In this document: piece after piece, positions 34,231 through 43,912 of the stretch
How the letters are laid out: every line of letters starts with the position of its first letter
Numbering within the stretch: position 1 is the first letter of the stretch
From: Pseudomonas chlororaphis
GTDB lineage: Bacteria; Pseudomonadota; Gammaproteobacteria; Pseudomonadales; Pseudomonadaceae
Direction: 5' to 3'
DNA length: 64,000 nucleotides
NCBI RefSeq assembly: GCF_001921865.1
Contig: NZ_MSCT01000025.1
Location: 124,001-188,000, forward strand
Position numbers and translations under genes: made by a program
The notes under the pieces: model-generated
Told to the model about the DNA's origin: nothing
Database searches by the model: none
What the model saw: only the letters and a program-made list of their open reading frames with translations

Positions 34231-35922
34231 TCAGAAGCCTTCGATCCCGGCGGCACGTAATTTTTCACTCAAGGCCAGGACCTGCGGATCGCGGAAGAAG
34301 GCACTCAACTGAGCGGCGCGTTCCGGGCCGATAGCGCTGTGGGTCTGCCATTGTTCGGTGGTTCTGGCTGCCAGTGCTTCCCAGCTGGATTCGAGCCTGG
34401 CGTTGCCGGTCGGGGGCAATCCGAGGGCCTTGAGCCATCGATGAAACGGCTGTTGGCGAGCACTGTGCAGGCTCTTCAGCAGGCGCGCGACGCTGCGCTC
34501 GCCCAGGCCGGCAATGTTAGCAAGCTCCGCGGGGTCGAGGGTCAACCAATCGACCAGCCCGTGGATCAGTTGTGCGTCTAGAAGTGTATTCCAGGTTCCG
34601 GGCCCTACATGCGGCAGGTTCAGCCCGGATTTGCCGCTGAGCCAGGTCAGGCGTGCCAGGAACTGGCTTCTGCAGCCGGGCAGGGGCTGCCAGCAACTGA
34701 GGGTGTGGAAGGCTCCGGCATCCGGGGGGTGTACCGCCAGACGCTGGCTTGACCGCAGGACCACGGTATCCAGGCGCGGTATGGTCAGGCCGGCCAGGCT
34801 GATCGACACGTGGTCGCCGGGGCGGATGTCCAGCTCCTGCCAGCGTGCCAACGACCCTGTACTGACCCGTCTGACCTGGCGGTCGTCGAGTTGGACCGGC
34901 TCGAGTTCGAGCACCGGGGTGATCCGGCCTGTGCGACCGATTCTGAAATCGACCTTGCGCACCACGGCCAGGGCCTGGGCGAACGGGTACTTCCAGGCGG
35001 CGATCCAATAGGGGGCCTTGGCTTGCCAGCGTTGTGCCTGCGGGCGCCTGCCCTGGCGCAGGACGATACCGTCGCTGGCAAAGGGCAGGGCCGAGCGGTA
35101 CCAGGACTCTCGCCAATGCCGGACCTCGGCGAACGTGCTGGCGCGCTGGCTGTATTCGCTGCTTTCGGGAAACCCCAGGGCTTTGAGGCTGGCCAGCCGC
35201 TCCGGCAGGGTGTCCGGGCCTTGTGGCCAGTCCCAGACGAACAGGCCGATTTGCCCGGCCTGATCCCTGTCCAGCGTGTTTCGGGCGAGCAGGCCGGCGA
35301 CCTGGCCACGGGCATTCAGGCTACCGGCATTGGCTTGTATGTGGTCGTTCTGGCGCCAATAGAGTTCGCCCTGCAGTAACAGGTCCCGCGGTTCGGGCAA
35401 CTGCTTGGGGATGGCGCTTATCAAGCGAGCGGGAGCGGTCCAGTCCTGGCCCTGTAGGCCATCTCCGCGGCTGATGGCTTGCTGGAACTGTCCCCGGCGA
35501 TAGATCAGCGTTACTGCCACGCCGTCGATCTTGGGTTGCAGCCAGACGTCCTCGCGCCCGGCGAGCCAATGCCGCACCGCGCTTTCGTCGGCCAGTTTCT
35601 CCACGCCGGTATGGGGAATGGGATGGCGGACGGTGCCGCGGGCGCTGCGCAGTGGGTTGTCGGGTTCCTGGATAACGCCGGGAAAGCAGCGTTGCCACTG
35701 CGCGAGCCGCGCGCGGGATTGGTCGTAAAGCTCGTCGGCCACCGGCGACTGGCCCGCGCGGTGGTAACTGTCGTCCCAGTGGTCGATTTGCCGGTGCAGG
35801 GCGTGCATTTCGGTGTGCGCCTGGGAGGCGCTCCAGTCGGGGCAAGTGCTGGCGGCGCCCGGCGAGGAGAAGGCGGTCAGGAGGCCGGCCAGCAGAAACG
35901 ATCGGTAGGGCATGGGGAGCAT
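34231..35922 (-). CDS. ligB: NAD+-dependent DNA ligase LigB
   Basis: LigB seals DNA nicks using NAD+. The adenylation lysine lies in LQPKIDGVAV (Lys131 counting from 35922), followed by SRGDGLQGQDW, an OB-fold and helix-hairpin-helix segments (AELANIAGLGERSVARLLKSL). At 563 residues it is shorter than LigA and lacks a BRCT domain, as in E. coli LigB. An ATG at 35913 is an alternative start. The N-terminus (FLLAGLLTAFSSPGAAS) looks like a signal peptide, which is unexpected for a DNA enzyme. Confidence 0.92.
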   Translation of the reverse strand: MLPMPYRSFLLAGLLTAFSSPGAASTCPDWSASQAHTEMHALHRQIDHWDDSYHRAGQSPVADELYDQSRARLAQWQRCFPGVIQEPDNPLRSARGTVRHPIPHTGVEKLADESAVRHWLAGREDVWLQPKIDGVAVTLIYRRGQFQQAISRGDGLQGQDWTAPARLISAIPKQLPEPRDLLLQGELYWRQNDHIQANAGSLNARGQVAGLLARNTLDRDQAGQIGLFVWDWPQGPDTLPERLASLKALGFPESSEYSQRASTFAEVRHWRESWYRSALPFASDGIVLRQGRRPQAQRWQAKAPYWIAAWKYPFAQALAVVRKVDFRIGRTGRITPVLELEPVQLDDRQVRRVSTGSLARWQELDIRPGDHVSISLAGLTIPRLDTVVLRSSQRLAVHPPDAGAFHTLSCWQPLPGCRSQFLARLTWLSGKSGLNLPHVGPGTWNTLLDAQLIHGLVDWLTLDPAELANIAGLGERSVARLLKSLHSARQQPFHRWLKALGLPPTGNARLESSWEALAARTTEQWQTHSAIGPERAAQLSAFFRDPQVLALSEKLRAAGIEGF

Positions 35923-36071
35923 CCTTGCTCGGGGGAATCTGCTTGCAGGCTAGAGGGGCGGGCTGGCGAGTGAAAGCGCCGATGGGTTGCCGGGTATTTC
36001 TCGGGAGTGGCTGGCGTGCTCGGCAGCGAGGCTGAGCGGGTTGGCGCGATAAACCATGACACCTTCAGGCA

Positions 36072-36107
36072 CAAAAAAGCCCCGCAAGGCGAACCTTGCG
36101 GGGCTTG
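36072..36107 (-). terminator. metK rho-independent terminator
   Basis: On the minus strand AAGCCCCGCAAGG, a four-base loop, CCTTGCGGGGCTT and a T-run, beginning 20 bases after the metK stop. Confidence 0.95.
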
Positions 36108-36126
36108 GGTGCTGCGGTGCCGGTGG

Positions 36127-37317
<1,191 letters not shown>

Positions 37318-37336
37318 CTCGACGTTTTCCTAAATT

Positions 37337-38332
37337 TTACCGATGGTGAGTGTCGCCAGCCGGCCGCTGAAAATGGCGGACCTGGATCTGGAAACCATTA
37401 CGTAAGCCTACATAGAGACTTTCCCCGGGAACGAGTCCCGCAGCGGTGGCCCAACGGGCCAGATCATCCTGGTCAAACCCCAGCCAGAGATCACCGCAGG
37501 CCTCCCTGGCCCAACTCTGGTTGTGGCTGCATAACTCTGTCACTAGCAGGCTGCCGCCCGGTTGCAGCAAACCGGCCATGGGCTTGAACGCGTCGGCCGG
37601 CGCGGCGAAATGGTGCAGGACCATGTTCAGCACCACGCAATCGGCGGTCAGCCTCACGCCATTCAATGCATCGGCCAGTTGCAGGCTGACGTTAGCCAGC
37701 GCTTCGCGGTCGCAGACCTGGCGTGCCAGGTCGAGCATCGCCGAGCTGTTGTCCAACGCGGTCACCCGGGCGAAGCGGCGGGCCAGTTCCGGCAGGAAAC
37801 CGCCATCCCCGGGGCCGACTTCGATCGCCGTGGCGGTGTCCGTGAAGTTCAGCTTGTCGAGCAGTGCCAGCACGCTTTCGCGGTATTGCGGCAGTCCTGC
37901 GATCAGGTCCTGCTGGGCGCGAAACTTGTCCGCGACCCGGGAGAAAAAATCCTGGCTGGCGGCCGCTCGCTGGCGGTGCACCAGGCCGATACGCGACTGG
38001 ACTTCACCGGGCAGCGCCAGGTTGTCCACTTCATCCAGCAGCGCGGCATGCAGCCGGCCGCCCAGCAGTTCGGTGTGGGGCAGGGCGCGGCGGTAGAAGA
38101 TCGCGTTGCCTTCGCGGCGGGTCGCCACCAGGCCGGCCTGGGCCAGGACCTTCAGGTGGTGGCTCATGCCGGACTGGCCGATGGCGAAAATCTGCGCCAG
38201 TTCCAGTACGCCGAACGAGTCGTTGGCCAGCGCGCGCAAGACATTCAGCCGCAGCGGATCGCCGCCGGCCTTGCACAGGGCCGCCAGTTCGTCGCAATCG
38301 TCATGGCTGATGGAGGGCGCGCGTAGATTCAT
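37337..38332 (-). CDS. sahR: ArsR-type regulator fused to a methyltransferase-like domain (SahR-like)
   Basis: Residues 15-100 form an ArsR winged helix (LRLNVLRALANDSFGVLELA, then QSGMSHHLKVLAQAGLVATR). From about 140 to the end it is a class I methyltransferase-like domain with motif I AIEVGPGDGGFLPELARRF. This architecture matches SahR, described in Proteobacteria as a repressor of SAM-cycle genes whose sensor domain binds S-adenosylhomocysteine. It lies upstream of metK and next to a perfect palindrome at 38371-38400. No cysteine metal-site typical of arsenic sensors is seen. The SahR name is by domain architecture and context. Confidence 0.8.
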   Translation of the reverse strand: MNLRAPSISHDDCDELAALCKAGGDPLRLNVLRALANDSFGVLELAQIFAIGQSGMSHHLKVLAQAGLVATRREGNAIFYRRALPHTELLGGRLHAALLDEVDNLALPGEVQSRIGLVHRQRAAASQDFFSRVADKFRAQQDLIAGLPQYRESVLALLDKLNFTDTATAIEVGPGDGGFLPELARRFARVTALDNSSAMLDLARQVCDREALANVSLQLADALNGVRLTADCVVLNMVLHHFAAPADAFKPMAGLLQPGGSLLVTELCSHNQSWAREACGDLWLGFDQDDLARWATAAGLVPGESLYVGLRNGFQIQVRHFQRPAGDTHHR

Positions 38333-38370
38333 AAGGCCAGCAGTCTAGTGACGGCCCCCTAACCTCGCAA

Positions 38371-38400
38371 GACCAATATCAAAAAGTTTTGATATTGGTC
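38371..38400. promoter_or_regulatory. Perfect 14-bp-arm palindrome, likely SahR operator
   Basis: GACCAATATCAAAA (38371-38384) and TTTTGATATTGGTC (38387-38400) are exact inverted copies around a two-base centre, in the gap between sahR-metK (minus) and tkt (plus). It lies 38 bases upstream of sahR. The rest of the 273-base gap shows no clear gene; a short frame at 38389-38622 is not convincing. Confidence 0.8.
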
Positions 38401-38605
38401 GATAGATGGCACTTAACCGAGGGCGCTGTGTTCTACAGACGAACGGCGGAATGGTTTCATCAACCGATTGCGCCTTTATCCACGGGAAAAACGCCTCAGA
38501 GTGACTATCTGTCATTGCCCCCGGCCTACCGGCTGAGGGAAAATGCTCGCCTTTTTCCGATTCGTTTTATTCAACTCGATTTAGATAACCTCCAGGAGAT
38601 CAGCG

Positions 38606-40603
38606 ATGCCAAGCCGTCGTGAGCGTGCCAACGCCATTCGTGCCCTCAGCATGGATGCCGTGCAAAAAGCCAACAGCGGCCATCCCGGTGCCCCCATGGG
38701 TATGGCGGATATCGCCGAAGTACTTTGGCGCGATTACCTGAAGCACAACCCGAGCAATCCGTCTTTCGCCGACCGCGACCGCTTCGTGCTATCCAACGGC
38801 CACGGCTCGATGTTGATCTACTCGCTGCTGCACCTGACTGGCTACGACGTCACCATCGACGACCTGAAGAGCTTCCGCCAGTTGCACAGCCGTACCCCGG
38901 GCCACCCGGAATTCGGCTACACCCCGGGCGTCGAGACCACCACCGGCCCGCTGGGCCAGGGCCTGGCCAACGCCGTGGGCTTCGCCCTGGCGGAAAAAGT
39001 CCTGGCGGCGCAGTTCAACCGTCCCGGCCATAACGTCGTCGACCACCACACCTATGTGTTCCTGGGCGATGGCTGCATGATGGAAGGCATTTCCCACGAA
39101 GTTGCTTCCCTGGCCGGTACCCTGGGCCTGGGCAAGCTGATCGCTTTCTACGATGACAACGGCATCTCCATCGACGGCGAAGTCGAAGGCTGGTTCACCG
39201 ACGACACGCCGAAGCGTTTCGAAGCCTACAACTGGCAGGTGATCCGCAACGTCGACGGTCACGACCCTGAAGAGATCAAGACCGCGATCGACACCGCGCG
39301 TAAAAGCGAGCAGCCAACCCTGATCTGCTGCAAGACCACCATCGGTTTCGGTTCGCCGAACAAGCAAGGCAAGGAAGACTGCCACGGCGCGCCGCTGGGG
39401 CTTGAAGAAATCGCCCTGACCCGCGCTGCGCTGAAGTGGAACCACGGCCCGTTCGAAATCCCGGCCGACATCTACGCCGAGTGGGACGCCAAGGAAGCCG
39501 GCCGCGCCGTGGAGGCCGAGTGGGACCAGCGTTTCGCGGCCTATTCCGCTGCCTTCCCAACCGAAGCCAACGAACTGGTGCGTCGCCTGAGCGGCGACCT
39601 GCCGGCCGATTTCGCCGAGAAGGCCGATGCCTACATCGCCGAAGTCGCCGCCAAGGGCGAAACCATCGCCAGTCGTAAAGCCAGCCAGAACGCCCTGAAC
39701 GCGTTCGGCCCGCTGCTGCCGGAATTCCTCGGCGGTTCGGCCGACCTGGCCGGTTCCAACCTGACCCTGTGGAAAGGCTGCAAGGGCGTCAGCGCCGAAG
39801 ACGCCAGCGGCAACTACATGTACTACGGCGTGCGCGAGTTCGGCATGACCGCGATCATGAACGGCGTGGCCCTGCACGGCGGCCTGGTGCCTTACGGCGC
39901 GACCTTCCTGATGTTCATGGAATACGCGCGTAACGCGGTGCGCATGTCGGCCTTGATGAAGCAGCGTGTGATCCACGTTTACACCCACGACTCCATCGGC
40001 CTGGGCGAAGACGGCCCGACTCACCAGCCGATCGAGCAGATCGCCAGCCTGCGCTGCACCCCGAACCTCGACACCTGGCGCCCAGCCGATGCCGTGGAAT
40101 CGGCAGTGGCCTGGAAAAACGCGATCGAGCGCAAGGACGGCCCTTCGGCGCTGATCTTCTCCCGCCAGAACCTGCAGCATCAGACCCGCGATGCCCTGCA
40201 GATCGCCGACATCAGCCGCGGTGGCTATGTGCTCAAGGACTGCGCCGGCGAGCCTGAGCTGATCCTGATCGCCACCGGTTCCGAAGTCGGCCTGGCGGTG
40301 CAAGCCTTCGACAAACTGACCGAGCAAGGCCGCAAGGTGCGTGTGGTTTCCATGCCATGCACCAGCGTGTTCGACGCCCAGGACGCCGGCTACAAGCAGT
40401 CGGTCCTGCCGTTGCAGGTCAGTGCCCGTATCGCCATCGAGGCCGCTCACGCGGACTACTGGTACAAGTACGTGGGCCTGGAAGGTCGTGTTATCGGCAT
40501 GACCACCTACGGCGAGTCGGCCCCGGCGCCGGCCTTGTTCGAAGAGTTCGGCTTCACCCTGGAGAACATCCTGGGCCAGGCTGAAGAGCTGCTGGAAGAC
40601 TAA
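38606..40603 (+). CDS. tkt: Transketolase
   Basis: This thiamine-diphosphate enzyme moves two-carbon units in the pentose phosphate pathway. The 665-residue protein has the usual signatures: N-terminal SGHPGAPMGMADIAEVLW, the cofactor site VFLGDGCMMEGISHEV and the central GLGEDGPTHQPIEQIASLR. The start at 38606 has CAGGAG nearby (in CTCCAGGAGATCAGCGATG). It heads a run of sugar-phosphate genes (epd, pgk, fba) and is divergent from sahR-metK, sharing their palindrome. Confidence 0.97.
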   Translation: MPSRRERANAIRALSMDAVQKANSGHPGAPMGMADIAEVLWRDYLKHNPSNPSFADRDRFVLSNGHGSMLIYSLLHLTGYDVTIDDLKSFRQLHSRTPGHPEFGYTPGVETTTGPLGQGLANAVGFALAEKVLAAQFNRPGHNVVDHHTYVFLGDGCMMEGISHEVASLAGTLGLGKLIAFYDDNGISIDGEVEGWFTDDTPKRFEAYNWQVIRNVDGHDPEEIKTAIDTARKSEQPTLICCKTTIGFGSPNKQGKEDCHGAPLGLEEIALTRAALKWNHGPFEIPADIYAEWDAKEAGRAVEAEWDQRFAAYSAAFPTEANELVRRLSGDLPADFAEKADAYIAEVAAKGETIASRKASQNALNAFGPLLPEFLGGSADLAGSNLTLWKGCKGVSAEDASGNYMYYGVREFGMTAIMNGVALHGGLVPYGATFLMFMEYARNAVRMSALMKQRVIHVYTHDSIGLGEDGPTHQPIEQIASLRCTPNLDTWRPADAVESAVAWKNAIERKDGPSALIFSRQNLQHQTRDALQIADISRGGYVLKDCAGEPELILIATGSEVGLAVQAFDKLTEQGRKVRVVSMPCTSVFDAQDAGYKQSVLPLQVSARIAIEAAHADYWYKYVGLEGRVIGMTTYGESAPAPALFEEFGFTLENILGQAEELLED

Positions 40604-40632
40604 GCCCGGAAACAGGGTTGTCTGGCCTGACG

Positions 40633-40703
40633 CTATCGCGAGCAAGCTCGCTCCTACAGGAACGGTTGCAATCCCTGTAGGAGCGAGCTTGCTCGCGATG
40701 ACG
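40633..40703. repeat. Inverted REP pair between tkt and epd
   Basis: ATCGCGAGCAAGCTCGCTCC and the inverted GTAGGAGCGAGCTTGCTCGC are separated by about 22 bases; together they can form one long hairpin after tkt. Confidence 0.92.
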
Positions 40704-40756
40704 ACGGAACAGTCAATCCGAAGCTGGCGGTTTCATCCCCGGTCATCGAGAACCCC

Positions 40757-41812
40757 ATGCCTCAAGCGCGTCCTTACAAAGTTGCACTCAACGGCTACGG
40801 CCGGATCGGTCGTTGTGTCTTGCGTGCCCTGTTCGAGCGGGGGGCGGCGGCCGGGTTCGAGATTGTCGCGATCAACGATCTGGCCGACATGGCCAGCATC
40901 GAATACCTGACACGCTTCGACTCCACCCACGGCCGGTTTCCCGGCGAGGTGACGGTCGACGGCGATTGTCTGCATATCAATGGCAACTGCGTGAAAGTCT
41001 TGCGCAGCGCCACCCCCGAAGGCATCGATTGGGCGTCCCTGGACGTCGATCTGGTGCTTGAGTGTTCCGGTGCCTACCACACCCGCGAAGACGGCCAGCG
41101 TTTCCTCGACGCCGGCGCGCCGCGGGTGTTGTTTTCCCAGCCGATGGCTAGCGAGGCGGATGTCGACGCGACTATCGTCTACGGCGTCAACCAGGACTGC
41201 CTGACCGGCGCCGAGCTGCTGGTGTCCAACGCGTCCTGCACCACCAACTGCGGCGTGCCGCTGTTGCGCCTGCTGGACCAGGCCATCGGCCTGGAATACG
41301 TGTCGATCACCACCATTCACTCGGCGATGAACGACCAGCCGGTGATCGACGCCTATCACCACGAAGACTTACGCCGCACCCGTTCGGCGTTCCAGTCGGT
41401 GATCCCGGTGTCCACCGGCCTGGCGCGCGGCATCGAACGCCTGCTGCCGGAACTTGCCGGACGAATCCAGGCCAAAGCTGTGCGCGTGCCGACCGTCAAC
41501 GTGTCCTGCCTCGACATCACGATGCAGACCGTGAGCGATACCGACACTGGCGAGGTCAACCGGATCCTGCGCGAGGCCGCCACCGGTGGTCCGCTCAAGG
41601 GGCTGCTGGCCTACACCGAGCTGCCGCACGCCAGCTGCGATTTCAACCACGACCCGCATTCGGCCATCGTCGATGCCAGCCAGACCCGTGTTTCCGGCCC
41701 GCGGCTGGTGAACATCCTGGCCTGGTTCGACAACGAATGGGGTTTTGCCAACCGAATGCTGGACGTTGCAGGGCATTACCTGCGAACAGCTGCTCCGCTC
41801 TCTGATTCTTAA
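40757..41812 (+). CDS. epd: D-erythrose-4-phosphate dehydrogenase
   Basis: Epd oxidises erythrose-4-phosphate to 4-phosphoerythronate for pyridoxal phosphate synthesis. It is a GAPDH-family protein of 351 residues with NAD motif VALNGYGRIGRCVLRALFE, catalytic cysteine in SNASCTTNCGVPLL, and WFDNEWGFANRMLDV at the C-terminus. Position between tkt, which makes its substrate, and pgk is the conserved gammaproteobacterial order and distinguishes it from GapA. Confidence 0.93.
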   Translation: MPQARPYKVALNGYGRIGRCVLRALFERGAAAGFEIVAINDLADMASIEYLTRFDSTHGRFPGEVTVDGDCLHINGNCVKVLRSATPEGIDWASLDVDLVLECSGAYHTREDGQRFLDAGAPRVLFSQPMASEADVDATIVYGVNQDCLTGAELLVSNASCTTNCGVPLLRLLDQAIGLEYVSITTIHSAMNDQPVIDAYHHEDLRRTRSAFQSVIPVSTGLARGIERLLPELAGRIQAKAVRVPTVNVSCLDITMQTVSDTDTGEVNRILREAATGGPLKGLLAYTELPHASCDFNHDPHSAIVDASQTRVSGPRLVNILAWFDNEWGFANRMLDVAGHYLRTAAPLSDS

Positions 41813-41853
41813 CTTTCCGTTTCCAGAAAACAGTAACCCAGGAATTGCGACCC

Positions 41854-43017
41854 ATGACCGTGTTGAAGATGTCCGACCTCGATCTGCAAGGTAAGCGCGT
41901 ACTGATCCGCGAAGACCTCAACGTCCCAGTCAAGGACGGTGTTGTCACCAGCGATGCGCGTATCCTGGCTTCGCTGCCGACCATCAAGCTGGCCCTGGAA
42001 AAAGGCGCGGCGGTGATGGTCTGCTCGCACCTCGGCCGTCCGACCGAAGGCGAATTCTCGGCCGAGAACAGCCTCAAGCCCGTGGCCGACTACCTGAGCC
42101 GCGCCCTGGGCCGCAACGTGCCGCTGGTGGCCGACTACCTGGGCGGCGTCGAGGCCAAGGCCGGCGACATCGTGCTGTTCGAGAACGTGCGCTTCAATAA
42201 AGGCGAGAAAAAGAACGCCGACGAGCTGGCCCAGCAATACGCCGCCCTGTGCGACGTGTTCGTGATGGACGCCTTCGGCACCGCGCACCGCGCCGAGGGT
42301 TCGACCCATGGCGTGGCCAAGTTCGCCAAGGTCGCCGCCGCCGGCCCGCTGCTGGCCGCCGAGCTGGATGCGCTGGGCAAGGCCCTGGGCGCTCCGGCCA
42401 AGCCGATGGCCGCCATCGTCGCCGGCTCCAAGGTGTCGACCAAGCTCGACGTGCTCAACAGCCTGAGCCAGATCTGCGACCAACTGATCGTCGGTGGCGG
42501 CATCGCCAACACCTTCCTCGCCGCTGCCGGTCACCCGGTCGGCAAGTCGCTGTACGAGCCGGACCTGCTGGACACCGCCCGCGCCATTGCTGCCAAGGTC
42601 AGCGTGCCGCTGCCGGTGGACGTGGTCGTGGCCAAGGAGTTCGCTGAAAGTGCCGCGGCGACCGTCAAGCTGATCGCCGACGTGGCCGCCGATGACATGA
42701 TCCTGGATATCGGCCCGCAGACCGCGGCGAATTTCGCCCAACTGCTCAAGTCGTCCAAGACCATCCTGTGGAACGGTCCGGTCGGTGTGTTCGAGTTCGA
42801 CCAGTTCGGCAACGGCACCAAGGTGCTGGCCCAGGCCATCGCCGAAAGCTCCGCGTTCTCCATCGCGGGCGGCGGCGACACCCTGGCGGCCATCGATAAA
42901 TATGGCGTGGCCGAGCAGATCTCCTACATTTCTACCGGCGGCGGTGCCTTCCTCGAATTCGTCGAGGGCAAGGTGCTGCCAGCGGTGGAAGTCCTGGAAA
43001 GCCGGGCCAAAGCCTAA
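41854..43017 (+). CDS. pgk: Phosphoglycerate kinase
   Basis: Pgk interconverts 1,3-bisphosphoglycerate and 3-phosphoglycerate with ADP/ATP. The 387-residue protein has the N-terminal DLQGKRVLIREDLNVPVKDG, the SHLGRPTEGE substrate loop, and ILWNGPVGVFEFDQFGNGT and GGGDTLAAIDKYG at the nucleotide site. The ATG at 41854 with AGGA upstream was chosen. It follows epd by 41 bases. Confidence 0.97.
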   Translation: MTVLKMSDLDLQGKRVLIREDLNVPVKDGVVTSDARILASLPTIKLALEKGAAVMVCSHLGRPTEGEFSAENSLKPVADYLSRALGRNVPLVADYLGGVEAKAGDIVLFENVRFNKGEKKNADELAQQYAALCDVFVMDAFGTAHRAEGSTHGVAKFAKVAAAGPLLAAELDALGKALGAPAKPMAAIVAGSKVSTKLDVLNSLSQICDQLIVGGGIANTFLAAAGHPVGKSLYEPDLLDTARAIAAKVSVPLPVDVVVAKEFAESAAATVKLIADVAADDMILDIGPQTAANFAQLLKSSKTILWNGPVGVFEFDQFGNGTKVLAQAIAESSAFSIAGGGDTLAAIDKYGVAEQISYISTGGGAFLEFVEGKVLPAVEVLESRAKA

Positions 43018-43048
43018 CGCCCCAATGGCCAGGCAAAGGAGTGTTCAT

Positions 43049-43267
43049 ATGGTCAAGACAGTAGTGCCGTTGATTGTCGCGGGTTTGCTGGCCGGTTGCG
43101 GCAGCAGTCCTGTCCAGTCGCAAGCCGATTCGGCGGAGCCGGAGAAGGGCTGTTACCAGGCTGACTGGCAGGCCGAGACCGCGCCGGTGATCAACAAGCG
43201 CATGGGCCCCGAGGGTCTGGACAAGTACGAGACTCCAGCCAAGGCCAAGGAACATGGTTGCCCTTGA
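43049..43267 (+). CDS. Small lipoprotein of unknown function between pgk and fba
   Basis: The 72-residue protein has a lipoprotein signal peptide with lipobox LLAGC. The mature part is short and polar, with two further cysteines (GCYQADWQAE and EHGCP at the end) that could form a disulphide. AAAGGAG lies seven bases before the ATG, giving a strong start. It is 31 bases after pgk and may be co-transcribed. P. aeruginosa also has two small genes at this place. No function is recognised. Confidence 0.8.
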   Translation: MVKTVVPLIVAGLLAGCGSSPVQSQADSAEPEKGCYQADWQAETAPVINKRMGPEGLDKYETPAKAKEHGCP

Positions 43268-43327
43268 CGGGTCTGATTCGATAACGCGTTGTGCTGACGG
43301 CCTTGGGCCGTCGGCCGAGGAACACCG

Positions 43328-43657
43328 ATGAAAGGCTTTATCGCCGTGGCGGCGTTGGGATTGCTCGCAGGTTGCAGCAGCTTCGACCTGTTCAAGTCGT
43401 CCGAGACGGACCACTGGACGACCTGGGTCTGCGACAGCCAGGCCCAAGTGGTCTGGCGCTACACCGACGGCAGCCGCAAGGAAGTCGATGTGCGCCTGGG
43501 CGGGGCCGATCAGGTCTATCGCCTGAAACTGGAGCCGAGCGGTTCCGGCGCGCTGTACAGCAACGACATGCTGGCGTTTCACGAAAAAGGTGACGAGGGC
43601 CTGGTTTACTGGGTCGCCACCAACGATTTGATCGGCCGCGGCTGTAAAGCGCCGTAG
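43328..43657 (+). CDS. MliC-like lipoprotein (possible C-type lysozyme inhibitor)
   Basis: The 109-residue protein has a lipobox LLAGC and a small beta-type domain resembling MliC/PliC: WVCDSQAQVVWRYTDGSRK, followed by SGSGALYSNDMLAFHEKGDEG and a late cysteine (GRGCKAP) that could bond to Cys of WVCDS. The family protects peptidoglycan against host lysozyme from the outer membrane. The match is by pattern and length, so a distant relation is possible. It is the second lipoprotein gene between pgk and fba. Confidence 0.7.
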   Translation: MKGFIAVAALGLLAGCSSFDLFKSSETDHWTTWVCDSQAQVVWRYTDGSRKEVDVRLGGADQVYRLKLEPSGSGALYSNDMLAFHEKGDEGLVYWVATNDLIGRGCKAP

Positions 43658-43677
43658 GCCGGGAACCGATGCTGAAC

Positions 43678-43772
43678 CTGTAGGAGCGAAGCTTGCTCGC
43701 GATAGCGATCCAACCATTCACAGAGATGTCGAATGTGACGACCCTGATCGCGAGCAAGCTTCGCTCCTACAG
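43678..43772. repeat. Inverted REP pair upstream of fba
   Basis: TGTAGGAGCGAAGCTTGCTCGC and its inverted copy (GCGAGCAAGCTTCGCTCCTAC) lie about 45 bases apart. They are nearly identical to each other and carry the extra-A variant of the core. The rest of the gap to fba (43773-43912) should hold its promoter; no consensus could be assigned. Confidence 0.92.
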
Positions 43773-43912
43773 AGAGAGGCGCGGCTCTTGAGATTGATGA
43801 AGTAACGAATCCGCAGGCCGGGCCGACCCCCGATCTGCAATCACTTGAATAGCAGCCGCCGCTACGGCAGGCTTGCACGATTAACGACCCTCGACCGGGA
43901 GAGACACACACA

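Noticed and set aside
37337..38332. Arsenic- or metal-responsive ArsR regulator
   Set aside because: No cysteine pair in the helix-turn-helix region and a fused methyltransferase-like domain next to metK point to SAH sensing instead.
38389..38622. Short plus-strand frame before tkt
   Set aside because: Starts in the palindrome, overlaps the tkt start, has no ribosome site and no recognisable protein features; more likely the tkt leader.
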